The notes under the pieces are model-generated. The model searched no databases and had not been told where the DNA came from. It saw only the letters and a program-made list of their open reading frames with translations. This document shows, one piece after another, positions 41,727 to 49,766 of a stretch of 64,000 nucleotides of DNA. Location of the stretch: the NCBI GenBank assembly GCA_023386955.1, contig JAEWIS010000033.1, positions 62,001 to 126,000 on the forward strand, read 5' to 3'. Source of the DNA: Bacillota bacterium. GTDB taxonomy: Bacteria; Bacillota; Bacilli; Paenibacillales; NBRC-103111. The first letter of the stretch is position 1; every line of letters begins with the position of its first letter. The position numbers and the translations under genes were made by a program.

Positions 41727-42710
41727 TTAAGGAAGCAGGAAGCCCATCTTTTCCTTGACCGCATTGACCATCGGCGCCGCTTTGGCTGACGCCTTCTCTG
41801 CACCGGAGCGGAGAATGGCAGGAATCTCGCCGCTTTCCCGGATAGCCTTGTAGCGCTCCTGCATAGGCGCCAGCGCCGCTACTACCACCTCGGCCAAATC
41901 CTTCTTGAAGGCGCCATACCCCTGGCCCTCATACCGTGCCTCCACGTCCTTCAGCGTGAGACCCGAGCATTGGGTGTAAATGCTCATCAGGTTGGAAACC
42001 TCAGGCTTTTCCGCCGGATCAAACCGCACCTCGCGGCCGGAGTCCGTAACCGCCCGGGAAAGCTTCTTGCGGATTTCATCCGGAGTATCCAGGAGGGCAA
42101 TATAACTGCCCGGGTTGGGATTGCTCTTGCTCATCTTTTTCGAAGCATCGTCCAAGGACATAATCCGTGCCCCTACCTGGGGAATGTACGGATCCGGCAC
42201 CGTGAAGGTTTGTCCATACCGTTGGTTAAACCGTTGGGCCAAATCCCGGGTCAGCTCCAGATGCTGCTTCTGGTCCTCGCCTACCGGCACCAGATCGGCA
42301 TTGTACAGAAGAATGTCCGCCGCCATAAGGGACGGATACACGAACAACCCCGCTCCTACCGAATCCTTGCCTGCCGCCTTGTCCTTAAACTGGGTCATCC
42401 GCTCCAGCTCGCCCATATAGGTCAGGGTGGTCATCAGCCACCCCAGCTCGGCATGCTCCTTCACATGCGACTGCATGAAGATGGCCGCCTTATTCGGATC
42501 AATGCCGGCTGCCACATACAGCGCCACGATCATTTCCGTCTGTTCACGGAGCGCCGCGGGATCCTGGGGAACGGTAACGGCATGGAGATCCACGCCCATA
42601 AAGAAGCAATTATAATCCTCCTGCAGCGCCACGTAGTTCTTAATGGCCCCGATGTAATTGCCGATGGTCAGCTTGCCGCTGGGTTGAATGCCGGAAAGCA
42701 CAGTTTTCAT
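41727..42710 (-). CDS. trpS: tryptophan--tRNA ligase
   Basis: A 327-residue class Ic aminoacyl-tRNA synthetase that charges tRNA-Trp. The ATP-binding HIGH-type motif is in SGIQPSGKLTIGNYIGA (TIGN) and KMSKS is at about residue 195. Length is normal. Single gene under a T-box leader immediately upstream (42730-43010). Confidence 0.97.
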   Translation of the reverse strand: MKTVLSGIQPSGKLTIGNYIGAIKNYVALQEDYNCFFMGVDLHAVTVPQDPAALREQTEMIVALYVAAGIDPNKAAIFMQSHVKEHAELGWLMTTLTYMGELERMTQFKDKAAGKDSVGAGLFVYPSLMAADILLYNADLVPVGEDQKQHLELTRDLAQRFNQRYGQTFTVPDPYIPQVGARIMSLDDASKKMSKSNPNPGSYIALLDTPDEIRKKLSRAVTDSGREVRFDPAEKPEVSNLMSIYTQCSGLTLKDVEARYEGQGYGAFKKDLAEVVVAALAPMQERYKAIRESGEIPAILRSGAEKASAKAAPMVNAVKEKMGFLLP

Positions 42711-42729
42711 GGGAATTGCCCCTCCTCAT

Positions 42730-43010
42730 ATTCACTTGAATAACGCTTTTTTTCAACACAAAAAGGCCTGCCGCCGCAAGGGACGAAAGACCGTGGTGCC
42801 ACCCTCATTCGTTTGCCCGGGCCGTACGGCCGGATACAAACCTTTGAACGTTCCGCTAACGGGGAACAGCCGGCTGGGGCTCTCCCGGCTTGCGGGAGAA
42901 GCAGTCTGCTCAAGGACCCATTCGTCTGGCGCGCTCCACCGGTTTCCAGCAACCACCGGCTCTCTGAAGAAGCGAAATCCGACTACTTTTTCCTCTCATC
43001 GCATCCAGTA
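42730..43010 (-). promoter_or_regulatory. T-box riboswitch (tRNA-Trp) leader of trpS
   Basis: On the minus strand the T-box core GGGTGGCACCACGGTC lies at 42804-42789, where its ACC can pair with the tRNA NCCA end. Stem I elements precede it: the AGAGAG motif at about 42965 and GGTGGTTGCTGGAAACC nearby. The specifier loop reads GAATGGGTC, giving the codon UGG (42920-42918), which fits tryptophan. A hairpin and T run (CCTTTTTG, near 42760) form the terminator. Uncharged tRNA-Trp would favour the antiterminator and raise trpS expression. Confidence 0.92.
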
Positions 43011-43122
43011 TGCGTATGCCTCTGAATGAACCTTATTTTATACTGTGCCGCCGCATAAAGTCAATCACCGCCTGCATAGGCTTAAACAAGCCCTTAAGCC
43101 TGTCTCAAGGAGGTAACCTGCC

Positions 43123-44124
43123 ATGCAAGCCGCATTTCTGCGCTGGGCACCACCGGCCATGGGCCTGGGCAGCTGCATTCTGTTAATTCTGATTGCGGCC
43201 ACCAGACCACTGCCTGACTGGTCAATCCTGCTGCCGGTCTTAACCGGTCCCTTCGGCACCATTTTTCTCGGCATCATCCTCGACGCCCTGCCTTTTATGC
43301 TGATGGGGGTGATTCTTTCCTCCATCCTTCATCTGGCCGTGCCCGAGCATGTGATTCGCCGGCTGATCCCGAAGAATCCCATTCTCGGCATTGTGTTCGC
43401 CTGCTCCCTCGGACTCCTGTTTCCCGTATGCGAATGCGGCATGGTGCCCATTGTCCGCCGGCTGATGAATAAGGGGATGCCCGTCTATATGGCAGCTGTG
43501 TTTTTGCTGGCGGGTCCGGTGTTGAATCCCGTCGCGTTTGCCTCTACCCTCATGGCCTTCGGTTCCATACCCGAAATGGCTTATGCCCGGATGGGGCTTG
43601 CCTTTGCTGTTGCAGCCTTCACGGGGCTTTGTTTGTACCGCTATGCCGTGCGTTCTCCCCTCCGCCATTCTCTGGCCGGGCAGCGCGGGGAGCATGTCCA
43701 TACCCACAGAAGCTTTTTGGAGGGAATACTGCGGCACGGGTCCGATGAATTTTTTGAGATGGGCAAATATCTGATCCTGGGGGCCGGGGCCACGGCTCTG
43801 ATGCAAACCTTGGTCAGCCCCTCCAGCCTGTCCTCCATCGGCCACAGCGGGATGACCGCCCATCTTTTTATGGCGGGACTGGCGTATGCCCTGTCCCTTT
43901 GTTCCTCGTCCGATGCCTTTGTAGCTGCCTCCTTTGTGCCCGCCTTTTCCAAAAGCTCACTGCTGACCTTTCTGGTGTTAGGCCCCATGATCGATTTCAA
44001 AGGCACCCTGATGCTCCTCTCTGTGTTTAAGGTACGCTTCGTGCTGATCCTGTCGCTGATTGCCGGAGCCGCCATTATCGGCGGTGCGGTGGGACTGGGA
44101 TGGCTCATTCCCGGATTTTCATAA
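43123..44124 (+). CDS. ycgR: permease of the ArsP_1 (DUF318, YcgR-like) family
   Basis: A 333-residue membrane protein with about eight segments. FPVCECGMVPIVRRLMNKG has the Cys-Glu-Cys motif of the ArsP_1 permease family, and SLCSSSDAFVAASF in the second half mirrors it. B. subtilis YcgR belongs here and is paired with YcgQ. A His-containing loop (EHVHTHRS) sits in the middle. AAGGAGG lies nine bases before the ATG. Substrate unknown; relatives export organoarsenicals or are zinc-regulated. Confidence 0.85.
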   Translation: MQAAFLRWAPPAMGLGSCILLILIAATRPLPDWSILLPVLTGPFGTIFLGIILDALPFMLMGVILSSILHLAVPEHVIRRLIPKNPILGIVFACSLGLLFPVCECGMVPIVRRLMNKGMPVYMAAVFLLAGPVLNPVAFASTLMAFGSIPEMAYARMGLAFAVAAFTGLCLYRYAVRSPLRHSLAGQRGEHVHTHRSFLEGILRHGSDEFFEMGKYLILGAGATALMQTLVSPSSLSSIGHSGMTAHLFMAGLAYALSLCSSSDAFVAASFVPAFSKSSLLTFLVLGPMIDFKGTLMLLSVFKVRFVLILSLIAGAAIIGGAVGLGWLIPGFS

Positions 44125-44134
44125 AGGAGGACCC

Positions 44135-44476
44135 ATGAACAGAACCGATCTGGCCCGCGCTGTTCATTACGGCTGCCGTACGGCCATTCTGGCCGGCTTC
44201 GCCACATACATCCTGTTTCTGGTCCGCCATGGCGGTTTAGGGGAAAAGGTGGAGCCGGGAATGACCGTTATCGTGAAGCTTTCGGCTATAGGGCTGTATG
44301 CCTTGGCTGTCTGCCAGCTGCTTCTGCTGGTGGAATCCGCCTGGGGAGGCTATGGCCGCCAGGAAGAGGATTGCGGCTGTGAGGAGAGTCCCCCGGCCGG
44401 TGTGGGAGCCTGGTTGAAATATGGCATCTTCCTGATACCTCTGGCCATCGGGATGCTGCAGCTGTGGAGGCTCTGA
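44135..44476 (+). CDS. truncated YcgQ-like (TIGR03943/DUF1980) membrane protein
   Basis: A 113-residue protein with three membrane segments (about residues 13-30, 48-66 and 93-110) and a Cys-containing EEDCGCEE loop. The arrangement corresponds to the N-terminal membrane half of YcgQ-type proteins, which are about 285 residues and usually carry a His/Cys-rich loop and a soluble C-terminal domain. That domain is missing here: the frame stops at 44474-44476 and 97 bases later the SASP gene starts. It begins 11 bases after the ArsP-type permease gene (AAAGGAGG before the ATG), the normal ycgR-ycgQ order. Either a shortened functional partner or a decayed gene. Confidence 0.65.
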   Translation: MNRTDLARAVHYGCRTAILAGFATYILFLVRHGGLGEKVEPGMTVIVKLSAIGLYALAVCQLLLLVESAWGGYGRQEEDCGCEESPPAGVGAWLKYGIFLIPLAIGMLQLWRL

Positions 44477-44520
44477 AACCGGCGGCAACCACGCAGGAAC
44501 AAATTGGAAATTGATTTGCA

Positions 44521-44550
44521 TGCATGATTTTCCCCTCCGCGACCATACTA
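44521..44550 (+). promoter_or_regulatory. sigma-G-type promoter of the second SASP gene
   Basis: TGCATG (44521-44526) and CATACTA (44544-44550) with a 17-base spacer match the sigma-G consensus; CATACTA is an exact -10 match. Confidence 0.7.
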
Positions 44551-44572
44551 GCATCAAACGGAGGTGATAATA

Positions 44573-44797
44573 ATGGGTGCAGGACAAAGTCGTTCCAGCA
44601 ATACACTCGTAGTGCCTCAAGCCAGCAAGGCATTGGATCAAATGAAGTATGAGGTAGCGCAAGAACTGGGCATTCAAATTCCTCAAGACGGATACTACGG
44701 CTTCATGGCTACTCGTGACACAGGTGCCATCGGTGGTCATATTACCCGCAAGCTCGTGCAAATCGCCGAGCAGCAGCTTTCCGGCAACGCCCGCTAA
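44573..44797 (+). CDS. alpha/beta-type small acid-soluble spore protein
   Basis: A 74-residue SASP, nearly identical to the one at 40972-41193 (same MKYEVAQELGIQIPQDGYYG and ATRDTGAIGGHITRKLVQ blocks; differences mainly at the ends). The ATG at 44573 has GGAGGTG five bases upstream. Its own sigma-G-type promoter and terminator frame it. Two or more copies of these genes are normal in spore formers. Confidence 0.97.
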   Translation: MGAGQSRSSNTLVVPQASKALDQMKYEVAQELGIQIPQDGYYGFMATRDTGAIGGHITRKLVQIAEQQLSGNAR

Positions 44798-44826
44798 TCG
44801 GACTTCTGCCGCAGCAGTACAAAAAA

Positions 44827-44863
44827 AAGAAGGGCCGGGATCACTCCCGGTCCTTCTTTTTTT
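44827..44863 (+). terminator. Rho-independent terminator of the second SASP gene
   Basis: AAGAAGGGCCGGGA pairs with TCCCGGTCCTTCTT around TCAC, followed by a T run. Confidence 0.9.
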
Positions 44864-44974
44864 GCGGGTCACTGGTTGTGGTATGCCCCTATCAGGCACC
44901 CCAAAACCAGGTCTTTCGCCTCATGCTATCGGTTCCATCCTAAAGTGACTCCAACGGGTGACAGATCAAACGCC

Positions 44975-45199
44975 TTATCTGGAGAACGGCGTAAATTCCT
45001 CACTGCCCAATTCAAGCAGCTTGGAAACGGGAATGCCCGTTTTGGCGTGGGCATCCATAACGGTGCTCTGCGGATGGCTTCTTACGTAGTCCCGCAGCTT
45101 CATGTACATCCGGTCATGAGAAGTTTGGCACTCGCTGCAATAGTCGCTTTTCCCTCTTAAGAACAATATTCCGCAATGCTTGCAGTTCGCAAGTGTCAT
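44975..45199 (-). CDS. YvyF-like small zinc-ribbon protein
   Basis: A 74-residue protein: MTLANCKHCGILFLRGKSDY then CSECQ gives two CxxC pairs that could bind zinc, followed by a helix-turn-helix-like stretch (HAKTGIPVSKLLELG). This layout resembles YvyF (TIGR03826), encoded near flgM in flagellar operons of Bacillus. Here it stands alone. GGGGTGA lies six bases before the ATG. The YvyF link is moderate; function unknown. Confidence 0.65.
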   Translation of the reverse strand: MTLANCKHCGILFLRGKSDYCSECQTSHDRMYMKLRDYVRSHPQSTVMDAHAKTGIPVSKLLELGSEEFTPFSR

Positions 45200-45347
45200 C
45201 CCTTTTCACCCCGCTATCCCTAAATTCCGTCAAACATGAAAAACCTTGATACTACAAGGTTAGCCCATATTCAACAGGCGCGGAAGTGTGGAAAGAACTA
45301 ACGGAAAGAACTACTTACCCGGAATAGGGAAAAATGAAACGAATGGG

Positions 45348-47144
45348 TCAGGAAGGATCCGTTAGCTCCAAAAATTCCTCGATGTCCTTCAGGGACAGCT
45401 CAATAGCCTGCAGCCAGAATTCCGGCTTGCTTAGGTCTACATTCAGATGTTTGGCTGCCAGATTCTCCACGCTCATGCTGCCGGTGTCTCGCAGGAGGTC
45501 CACATACCGCTCGCCGAACTCCTCGCCCTCTTCCTGCGCCCTGGCATAAATGCCTGAGCTGAAGAGGAACCCGAAGGTGTAGGGGAAATTGTAGAAAGGA
45601 ACATCGGTAATATAGAAGTGAAGCTTGGACGCCCAAAAATGCGGGTGGTATTCCGACAGCATTCCGCAATAAGCCTCCTTCTGCGCCTCCAGCATTAGTT
45701 CGTTTAAGCGCTCCACGGATACAAGCCCGCTTTTCCGCTCTTCATAAAAGCGCGTTTCAAAGATAAACCGGGCATGGATATTCATCATAAACGCCACAGT
45801 GTTCTGGATCTTCTGCTCCAGCAGGGCAATCTTCTCTTCCTTGTCTTCCGCCAGCTTCAGCGCCGCATCACTGACGATCATCTCGGCAAAGGTCGAGGCG
45901 GTTTCGGCCACGTTCATGGCATATTCCTGGGCCAGCGCAGGCATATCGTTCATCACATGCTGGTGGTACGCATGGCCCAGCTCATGGGCAAGGGTGGAAA
46001 CATTGTCCATCGTGCCGCTGTAGGTCATGAAAATCCGGGTTTCCTGCTTCAACGGGAAGGACGTGCAGAAGCCTCCCGGGCGTTTGCCGGGACGGTCCTC
46101 GCCCTCAATCCAGCCTTCCTCCAGAGCGGTCCGGGCGAATTCGGCCATCTTCGGGCTGAAGCGTCCGAATTGCTCCACAATCAGCTTGGCGCCTTCATCA
46201 TAGGAGATATGTTTAGCGGTTTCGCCCAGAGGTGCAGGGACATCATGCCAGGCCAACCGGTCCAGCCCGAGGATCTGCGCCTTTCGCTCCAGATAACGCT
46301 TCACCGGCTCCTTGCTGCGGGAAACGGCATCCCACATGGCGTCCAGAGTTTCCGGCTTCATCCGGCACACGGACAGAGGCTCCTTCAGAATGGAATTCCA
46401 ACCGCGGTGGCGGTACAGCTGCAGCCGGAAGCCGCCGAGACGGTTCAGGGCGTCTGCGCAATAATCCGCCTTCTCCCCCCAAGCTTCCTCCCACTTGCGG
46501 AACAGCTCCGCCCGAACCTTGCGGTCACCGGTATGCAGCTTGTTAAAGGCTTGTCCGGCGGACAGCTTCAGGTCCTTGCCATCCTCCTGATGCTGGATGG
46601 AGAAGTGGCTGACAACGGTATCATACATGCTGCTCCAGCCATGATAACCGTCCACAGCCAGATCGGCAGCCAAGGCCTCCTGCTCCGGCGGAAGCTTCTC
46701 CCGCGCGGCGGTTCTCCGCTCATCCAGATTGAAGGCGATGTGATCCCATTCCGGAATCCCCTTCAGCTCGGCCCATACATCATCCTCGATCCCTTTCAGA
46801 ATCCGGTCCAGCTGGGTCAGCGCCGATTGGTAAGCGGCCAGTTGGGTTTTGATGCGGCCGTCCAGCTGCAGCGCTTTTTTGTCGGAGGTGTTGGCCGCAG
46901 CCAAACAGCCTACAAAGGATTCCGATTCCCGGACGCGGAACAGAATGGTTTGCATCAGCGAGACAGCTTCCATCAGCCCCCATGCGCCATCCTTGCTGGC
47001 AGGCGGCTCTCCGCCCTTCAGCTTGCGGGCCAGCTCGGCCACCAATTGGTCGGTTTCCTCCACGAATGCGCCAAACTCGGAGGAGGCGCTGCCTCCTTCA
47101 AAAATGCGGTCCATATTCCAGACTTGCGGCAATCCCATTTTCAT
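45348..47144 (-). CDS. pepF: M3 family oligoendopeptidase F
   Basis: A 598-residue zinc metallopeptidase. The active site is HELGHAYHQHVM at about residue 385 (HExxH), with the third ligand Glu in AETASTFAEMIV. ILFRVRESESFVGCLAAANT and the PepF/M3 domain layout are normal for the clade-2 oligoendopeptidase group, which cuts short peptides in the cytoplasm. The ATG at 47144 has AGGTG about nine bases upstream. Single gene; upstream is the divergent lactate dehydrogenase gene. Confidence 0.93.
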   Translation of the reverse strand: MKMGLPQVWNMDRIFEGGSASSEFGAFVEETDQLVAELARKLKGGEPPASKDGAWGLMEAVSLMQTILFRVRESESFVGCLAAANTSDKKALQLDGRIKTQLAAYQSALTQLDRILKGIEDDVWAELKGIPEWDHIAFNLDERRTAAREKLPPEQEALAADLAVDGYHGWSSMYDTVVSHFSIQHQEDGKDLKLSAGQAFNKLHTGDRKVRAELFRKWEEAWGEKADYCADALNRLGGFRLQLYRHRGWNSILKEPLSVCRMKPETLDAMWDAVSRSKEPVKRYLERKAQILGLDRLAWHDVPAPLGETAKHISYDEGAKLIVEQFGRFSPKMAEFARTALEEGWIEGEDRPGKRPGGFCTSFPLKQETRIFMTYSGTMDNVSTLAHELGHAYHQHVMNDMPALAQEYAMNVAETASTFAEMIVSDAALKLAEDKEEKIALLEQKIQNTVAFMMNIHARFIFETRFYEERKSGLVSVERLNELMLEAQKEAYCGMLSEYHPHFWASKLHFYITDVPFYNFPYTFGFLFSSGIYARAQEEGEEFGERYVDLLRDTGSMSVENLAAKHLNVDLSKPEFWLQAIELSLKDIEEFLELTDPS

Positions 47145-47454
47145 CGTATGTACACCTTTCCTTCGGTTAAAATAGTGTAAAGCTGCAATACCTTCATTAA
47201 ACCACAATCCCGCCCTCAATGCGAAGCAGATCCTGGGTAAAAATGGGTTATACCCAACCTTTCCGCCTCATTCCAATCCGGTTGAATCCGGCGGATTCGG
47301 GTATGGTAATGGTAAGAGGGCAATACTCACGCGAATGCCGGAGCATTATGGAAAAACTTGCGGCTTTGTCACCTCTTATGCTTAAATGAAAGCAACTCTT
47401 TGTGTCTGCTGGACCGACACAGTTTAATTCTTCCAAAATGGGATGGTGAGAGAG

Positions 47455-48405
47455 ATGCCGGATAAAAGCGCAAAAGCGACGCGCATTGCCGTAATCGGCA
47501 CTGGCGCCGTAGGCTCCACAACTGCGTACACCCTGCTGTTGCATAAGCGGATGTCCGAGTTGGTGCTGATCGATGTGAACAAGGACAAAGCCCGCGGCGA
47601 CGCCTTGGACATGAACCACGGCCTTCCCTTTGTGGGTAATGTGCGGGTGTGGGCAGGGGATTACGAGGACTGCCGAGAAGCCGACATCATCGTGGTAACG
47701 GCCGGAGCCGCGCAGAAGCCCGGGGAAACCCGCCAGGACCTTCTGAAGCGCAACGTGAAAATCTTCGAAAGCATAATTGAAAATGTCACGAAATACAATA
47801 CAACGGGCATTCTTTTGATCGCCACCAATCCGGTGGATGTCCTTTCTTACTTCTCCTGGAAAAAATCCGGCTGGCCCGCTAACCGGGTTATCGGCTCGGG
47901 CACGCTCTTGGACAGCGCCCGCTTCCGTTATCTCATCGCCGAAGAGCTGAATATCGACCCTCGCAGCGTCCATGCCCATATTATCGGCGAGCATGGAGAC
48001 TCCGAGCTTCCGGTCTGGAGCCGGGCCAATGTGGCGGGCCTCCAGGTGGATATTCCCCGTGCAAGGCAGGAGGAGATCTTCCAGAATACCCGGGATGCCG
48101 CCTACGAAATCATCAGCGCCAAAGGCGCCACCTTCTATGCCATCGCCTTGGCACTGGACCGGATTTGCGCGGCGATTCTCCGCAACGAGCAGTCCGTATT
48201 GACGGTATCCACCCTCATCTCCGGGCATTATGATCTGGAGGAGGTTTACCTGGGTGTACCTTGTATTGTGGACCACAGCGGCGTCCGGGAGATTCTTGAC
48301 CTGGAGCTGAGTGCGGAGGAGCAGGAGCTTCTCCGGAAATCAGCCCGTACATTGAAGAGCCACATCGATGAAATCTCCGTGGGGAAGGATGCGGATGCTC
48401 CGTGA
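47455..48405 (+). CDS. ldh: L-lactate dehydrogenase
   Basis: A 316-residue NAD-dependent enzyme that interconverts pyruvate and L-lactate. The Rossmann motif GTGAVG is at residues 15-20, the NAD-ribose Asp is in VLIDVN, TNPVDV is conserved, and the catalytic His is in IIGEHGDSELPVWS. The substrate-loop Gln (GAAQKPGETR) indicates lactate rather than malate specificity. ATG 47455 follows GGTGAG; ATG 47443 is an alternative. It overlaps the yycC-like gene by GTGA. The larEBC genes at 57-59 kb make the cofactor of lactate racemase, another lactate enzyme, but larA is not in the window. Confidence 0.95.
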   Translation: MPDKSAKATRIAVIGTGAVGSTTAYTLLLHKRMSELVLIDVNKDKARGDALDMNHGLPFVGNVRVWAGDYEDCREADIIVVTAGAAQKPGETRQDLLKRNVKIFESIIENVTKYNTTGILLIATNPVDVLSYFSWKKSGWPANRVIGSGTLLDSARFRYLIAEELNIDPRSVHAHIIGEHGDSELPVWSRANVAGLQVDIPRARQEEIFQNTRDAAYEIISAKGATFYAIALALDRICAAILRNEQSVLTVSTLISGHYDLEEVYLGVPCIVDHSGVREILDLELSAEEQELLRKSARTLKSHIDEISVGKDADAP

Positions 48406-48593
48406 AGCCTTTGCAAATATCGCCTGAAACCGCAGTAAAGCTTTCCCAAATGCTGAAGGTGCCGCTGGAGCATCTGATGCATATGCCCCAGCATATTCTA
48501 TTGCAGAAGCTGGCCGAGCTGGCCAAGCAGCAGGACCAGGAGGCGGACGGCACCGCCTCCGCGGCTCCGGAACCGGAAGTGCCGCCGCAATGA
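48402..48593 (+). CDS. yycC: YycC-like small protein
   Basis: A 63-residue protein. MKPLQISPETAVKLSQMLKV and LMHMPQHILLQKLAEL match the YycC family of Bacillus, small proteins of unknown role. It starts with GTG overlapping the ldh stop codon, so translation is likely coupled. The last 15 residues are Ala/Glu/Pro-rich. It overlaps the next gene by ATGA. Confidence 0.8.
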   Translation: MKPLQISPETAVKLSQMLKVPLEHLMHMPQHILLQKLAELAKQQDQEADGTASAAPEPEVPPQ

Positions 48594-48820
48594 TTCCTTT
48601 TTCCCATACATGGCCCTACGAAACCCTCCGCCAGGATGTCTATGTGGACAGCTGCCCCTTCTGCAGCGCGGAGCGGGTCATTCTCCCCCTGAAGGTCAAG
48701 GATCTGCTGCCGATCCATGAGGGCCGCAAGCGGCTGCTGGTGTTTCCCTGCTGCCACGGCTCCTTCACTGTTGTGGATACGGACCGCGACTATTTACTGG
48801 CTGACCGAAAGCTACGGTAA
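48590..48820 (+). CDS. small Cys-containing protein of unknown function
   Basis: A 76-residue protein: SCPFCSAERVILPLKVKDLL, HEGRKRLLVFPCCHGSFTVV and DTDRDYLLADR. The CPFC and CC pairs could bind a metal ion. I recognise it as a recurrent small protein of Bacillales but know no function. It is third in the ldh-yycC operon with ATGA overlap and ends before the terminator at 48831. Confidence 0.7.
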   Translation: MIPFSHTWPYETLRQDVYVDSCPFCSAERVILPLKVKDLLPIHEGRKRLLVFPCCHGSFTVVDTDRDYLLADRKLR

Positions 48821-48830
48821 AGCCGATCAA

Positions 48831-48884
48831 CAAAAACAGCCTGCCGCCCCTTTTTGCGAAGGGATGCGTCAGGCTGTTTGTTTT
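48831..48884. terminator. terminator between the ldh operon and the DUF2225 gene
   Basis: ACAGCCTG (48836-48843) pairs with CAGGCTGT (48870-48877), followed by TTGTTTTA; the left side AACAAAAACA gives a T run on the minus strand too. Confidence 0.75.
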
Positions 48885-48905
48885 ATGTGTGTGTACGGCG
48901 GCGCA

Positions 48906-49610
48906 TTACTTGCCGTTCTGCATTTCCTCCGGCAGCTCCATACGTGCGTTCAGCATATCCTCGCGGGTGACTACCCACTGCTCCCGGCTGGCCCGGATCA
49001 TGGCCGAGTCCATGATGCTCTTGTCGTTGATGACCCTGGAGAACCATCTGACCGCCTCGTGGTAATTGCCCAAGCGCCTGTTCAACTCCCCGATGAGGTA
49101 CATGAGACGGGCGTTGTTGATATCCTTTTCCGTTTCGTAAACCTGTATATATGAATCCAGCGCGAATTGGACGAAACGCCGTTCCTGCTCCACATCCTTC
49201 TTTTCCCGGTAGAGCCATGCAATATGGTGCAAAAGACCCGATATGAGCCTGACCTTCTCTTCCTTAATTTGTGCGCACAAAAGAGCCAGCTTGTAGGACT
49301 GCAGCGCATCCTCCCATGTGCGTTCCCCGCCGTAATCCCTTACAACCCAGTTGATCCGCACCCGGTTTTCGAACTCCTCCCGCTGTGCCGGAGTCAGCTT
49401 GTCGCTGAAGCTTTCGGTGGTGGCGAAGCCGCATTGGGGACATACCCGAACCACGTAATATTCAGGATTGGTTACTTTATACAGAATGTTAAAATCCGTT
49501 TCCGTACCCGCCGATTTCTTGAAGCTTGGCCGGACTCTGGAGGTCATGAACACATGCCCGCAGCAGATGCAGGATACCTTAATTTGAAAAAGAGGACTTA
49601 CACCTTCCAT
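48906..49610 (-). CDS. DUF2225 family protein
   Basis: A 234-residue protein. N-terminal SCICCGHVFMTSRVRPSF and VRVCPQCGFATTESFSDKL give two CxxC pairs, the typical start of DUF2225, followed by a TPR-like helical part (YKLALLCAQIKEEKVRLISG, HEAVRWFSRVI). Probably a zinc-binding scaffold protein; role unknown. The ATG at 49610 was preferred to earlier in-frame starts because the conserved part begins right there and GGGGG lies upstream. Divergent from ylbJ. Confidence 0.85.
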   Translation of the reverse strand: MEGVSPLFQIKVSCICCGHVFMTSRVRPSFKKSAGTETDFNILYKVTNPEYYVVRVCPQCGFATTESFSDKLTPAQREEFENRVRINWVVRDYGGERTWEDALQSYKLALLCAQIKEEKVRLISGLLHHIAWLYREKKDVEQERRFVQFALDSYIQVYETEKDINNARLMYLIGELNRRLGNYHEAVRWFSRVINDKSIMDSAMIRASREQWVVTREDMLNARMELPEEMQNGK

Positions 49611-49766
49611 TCCGTTACGTTCCCCCTTGCTGACAAATTTGCAGCATTCTTGAATTACTTTTGAATATTGTACCATAATCCCGTCCAAATCGCCTCTGCC
49701 TTCGGACATGTCTTTTGTTGATCTTTCATAAACATAAAGTATCCTGTACATGCTTGGAGGCTTTGT

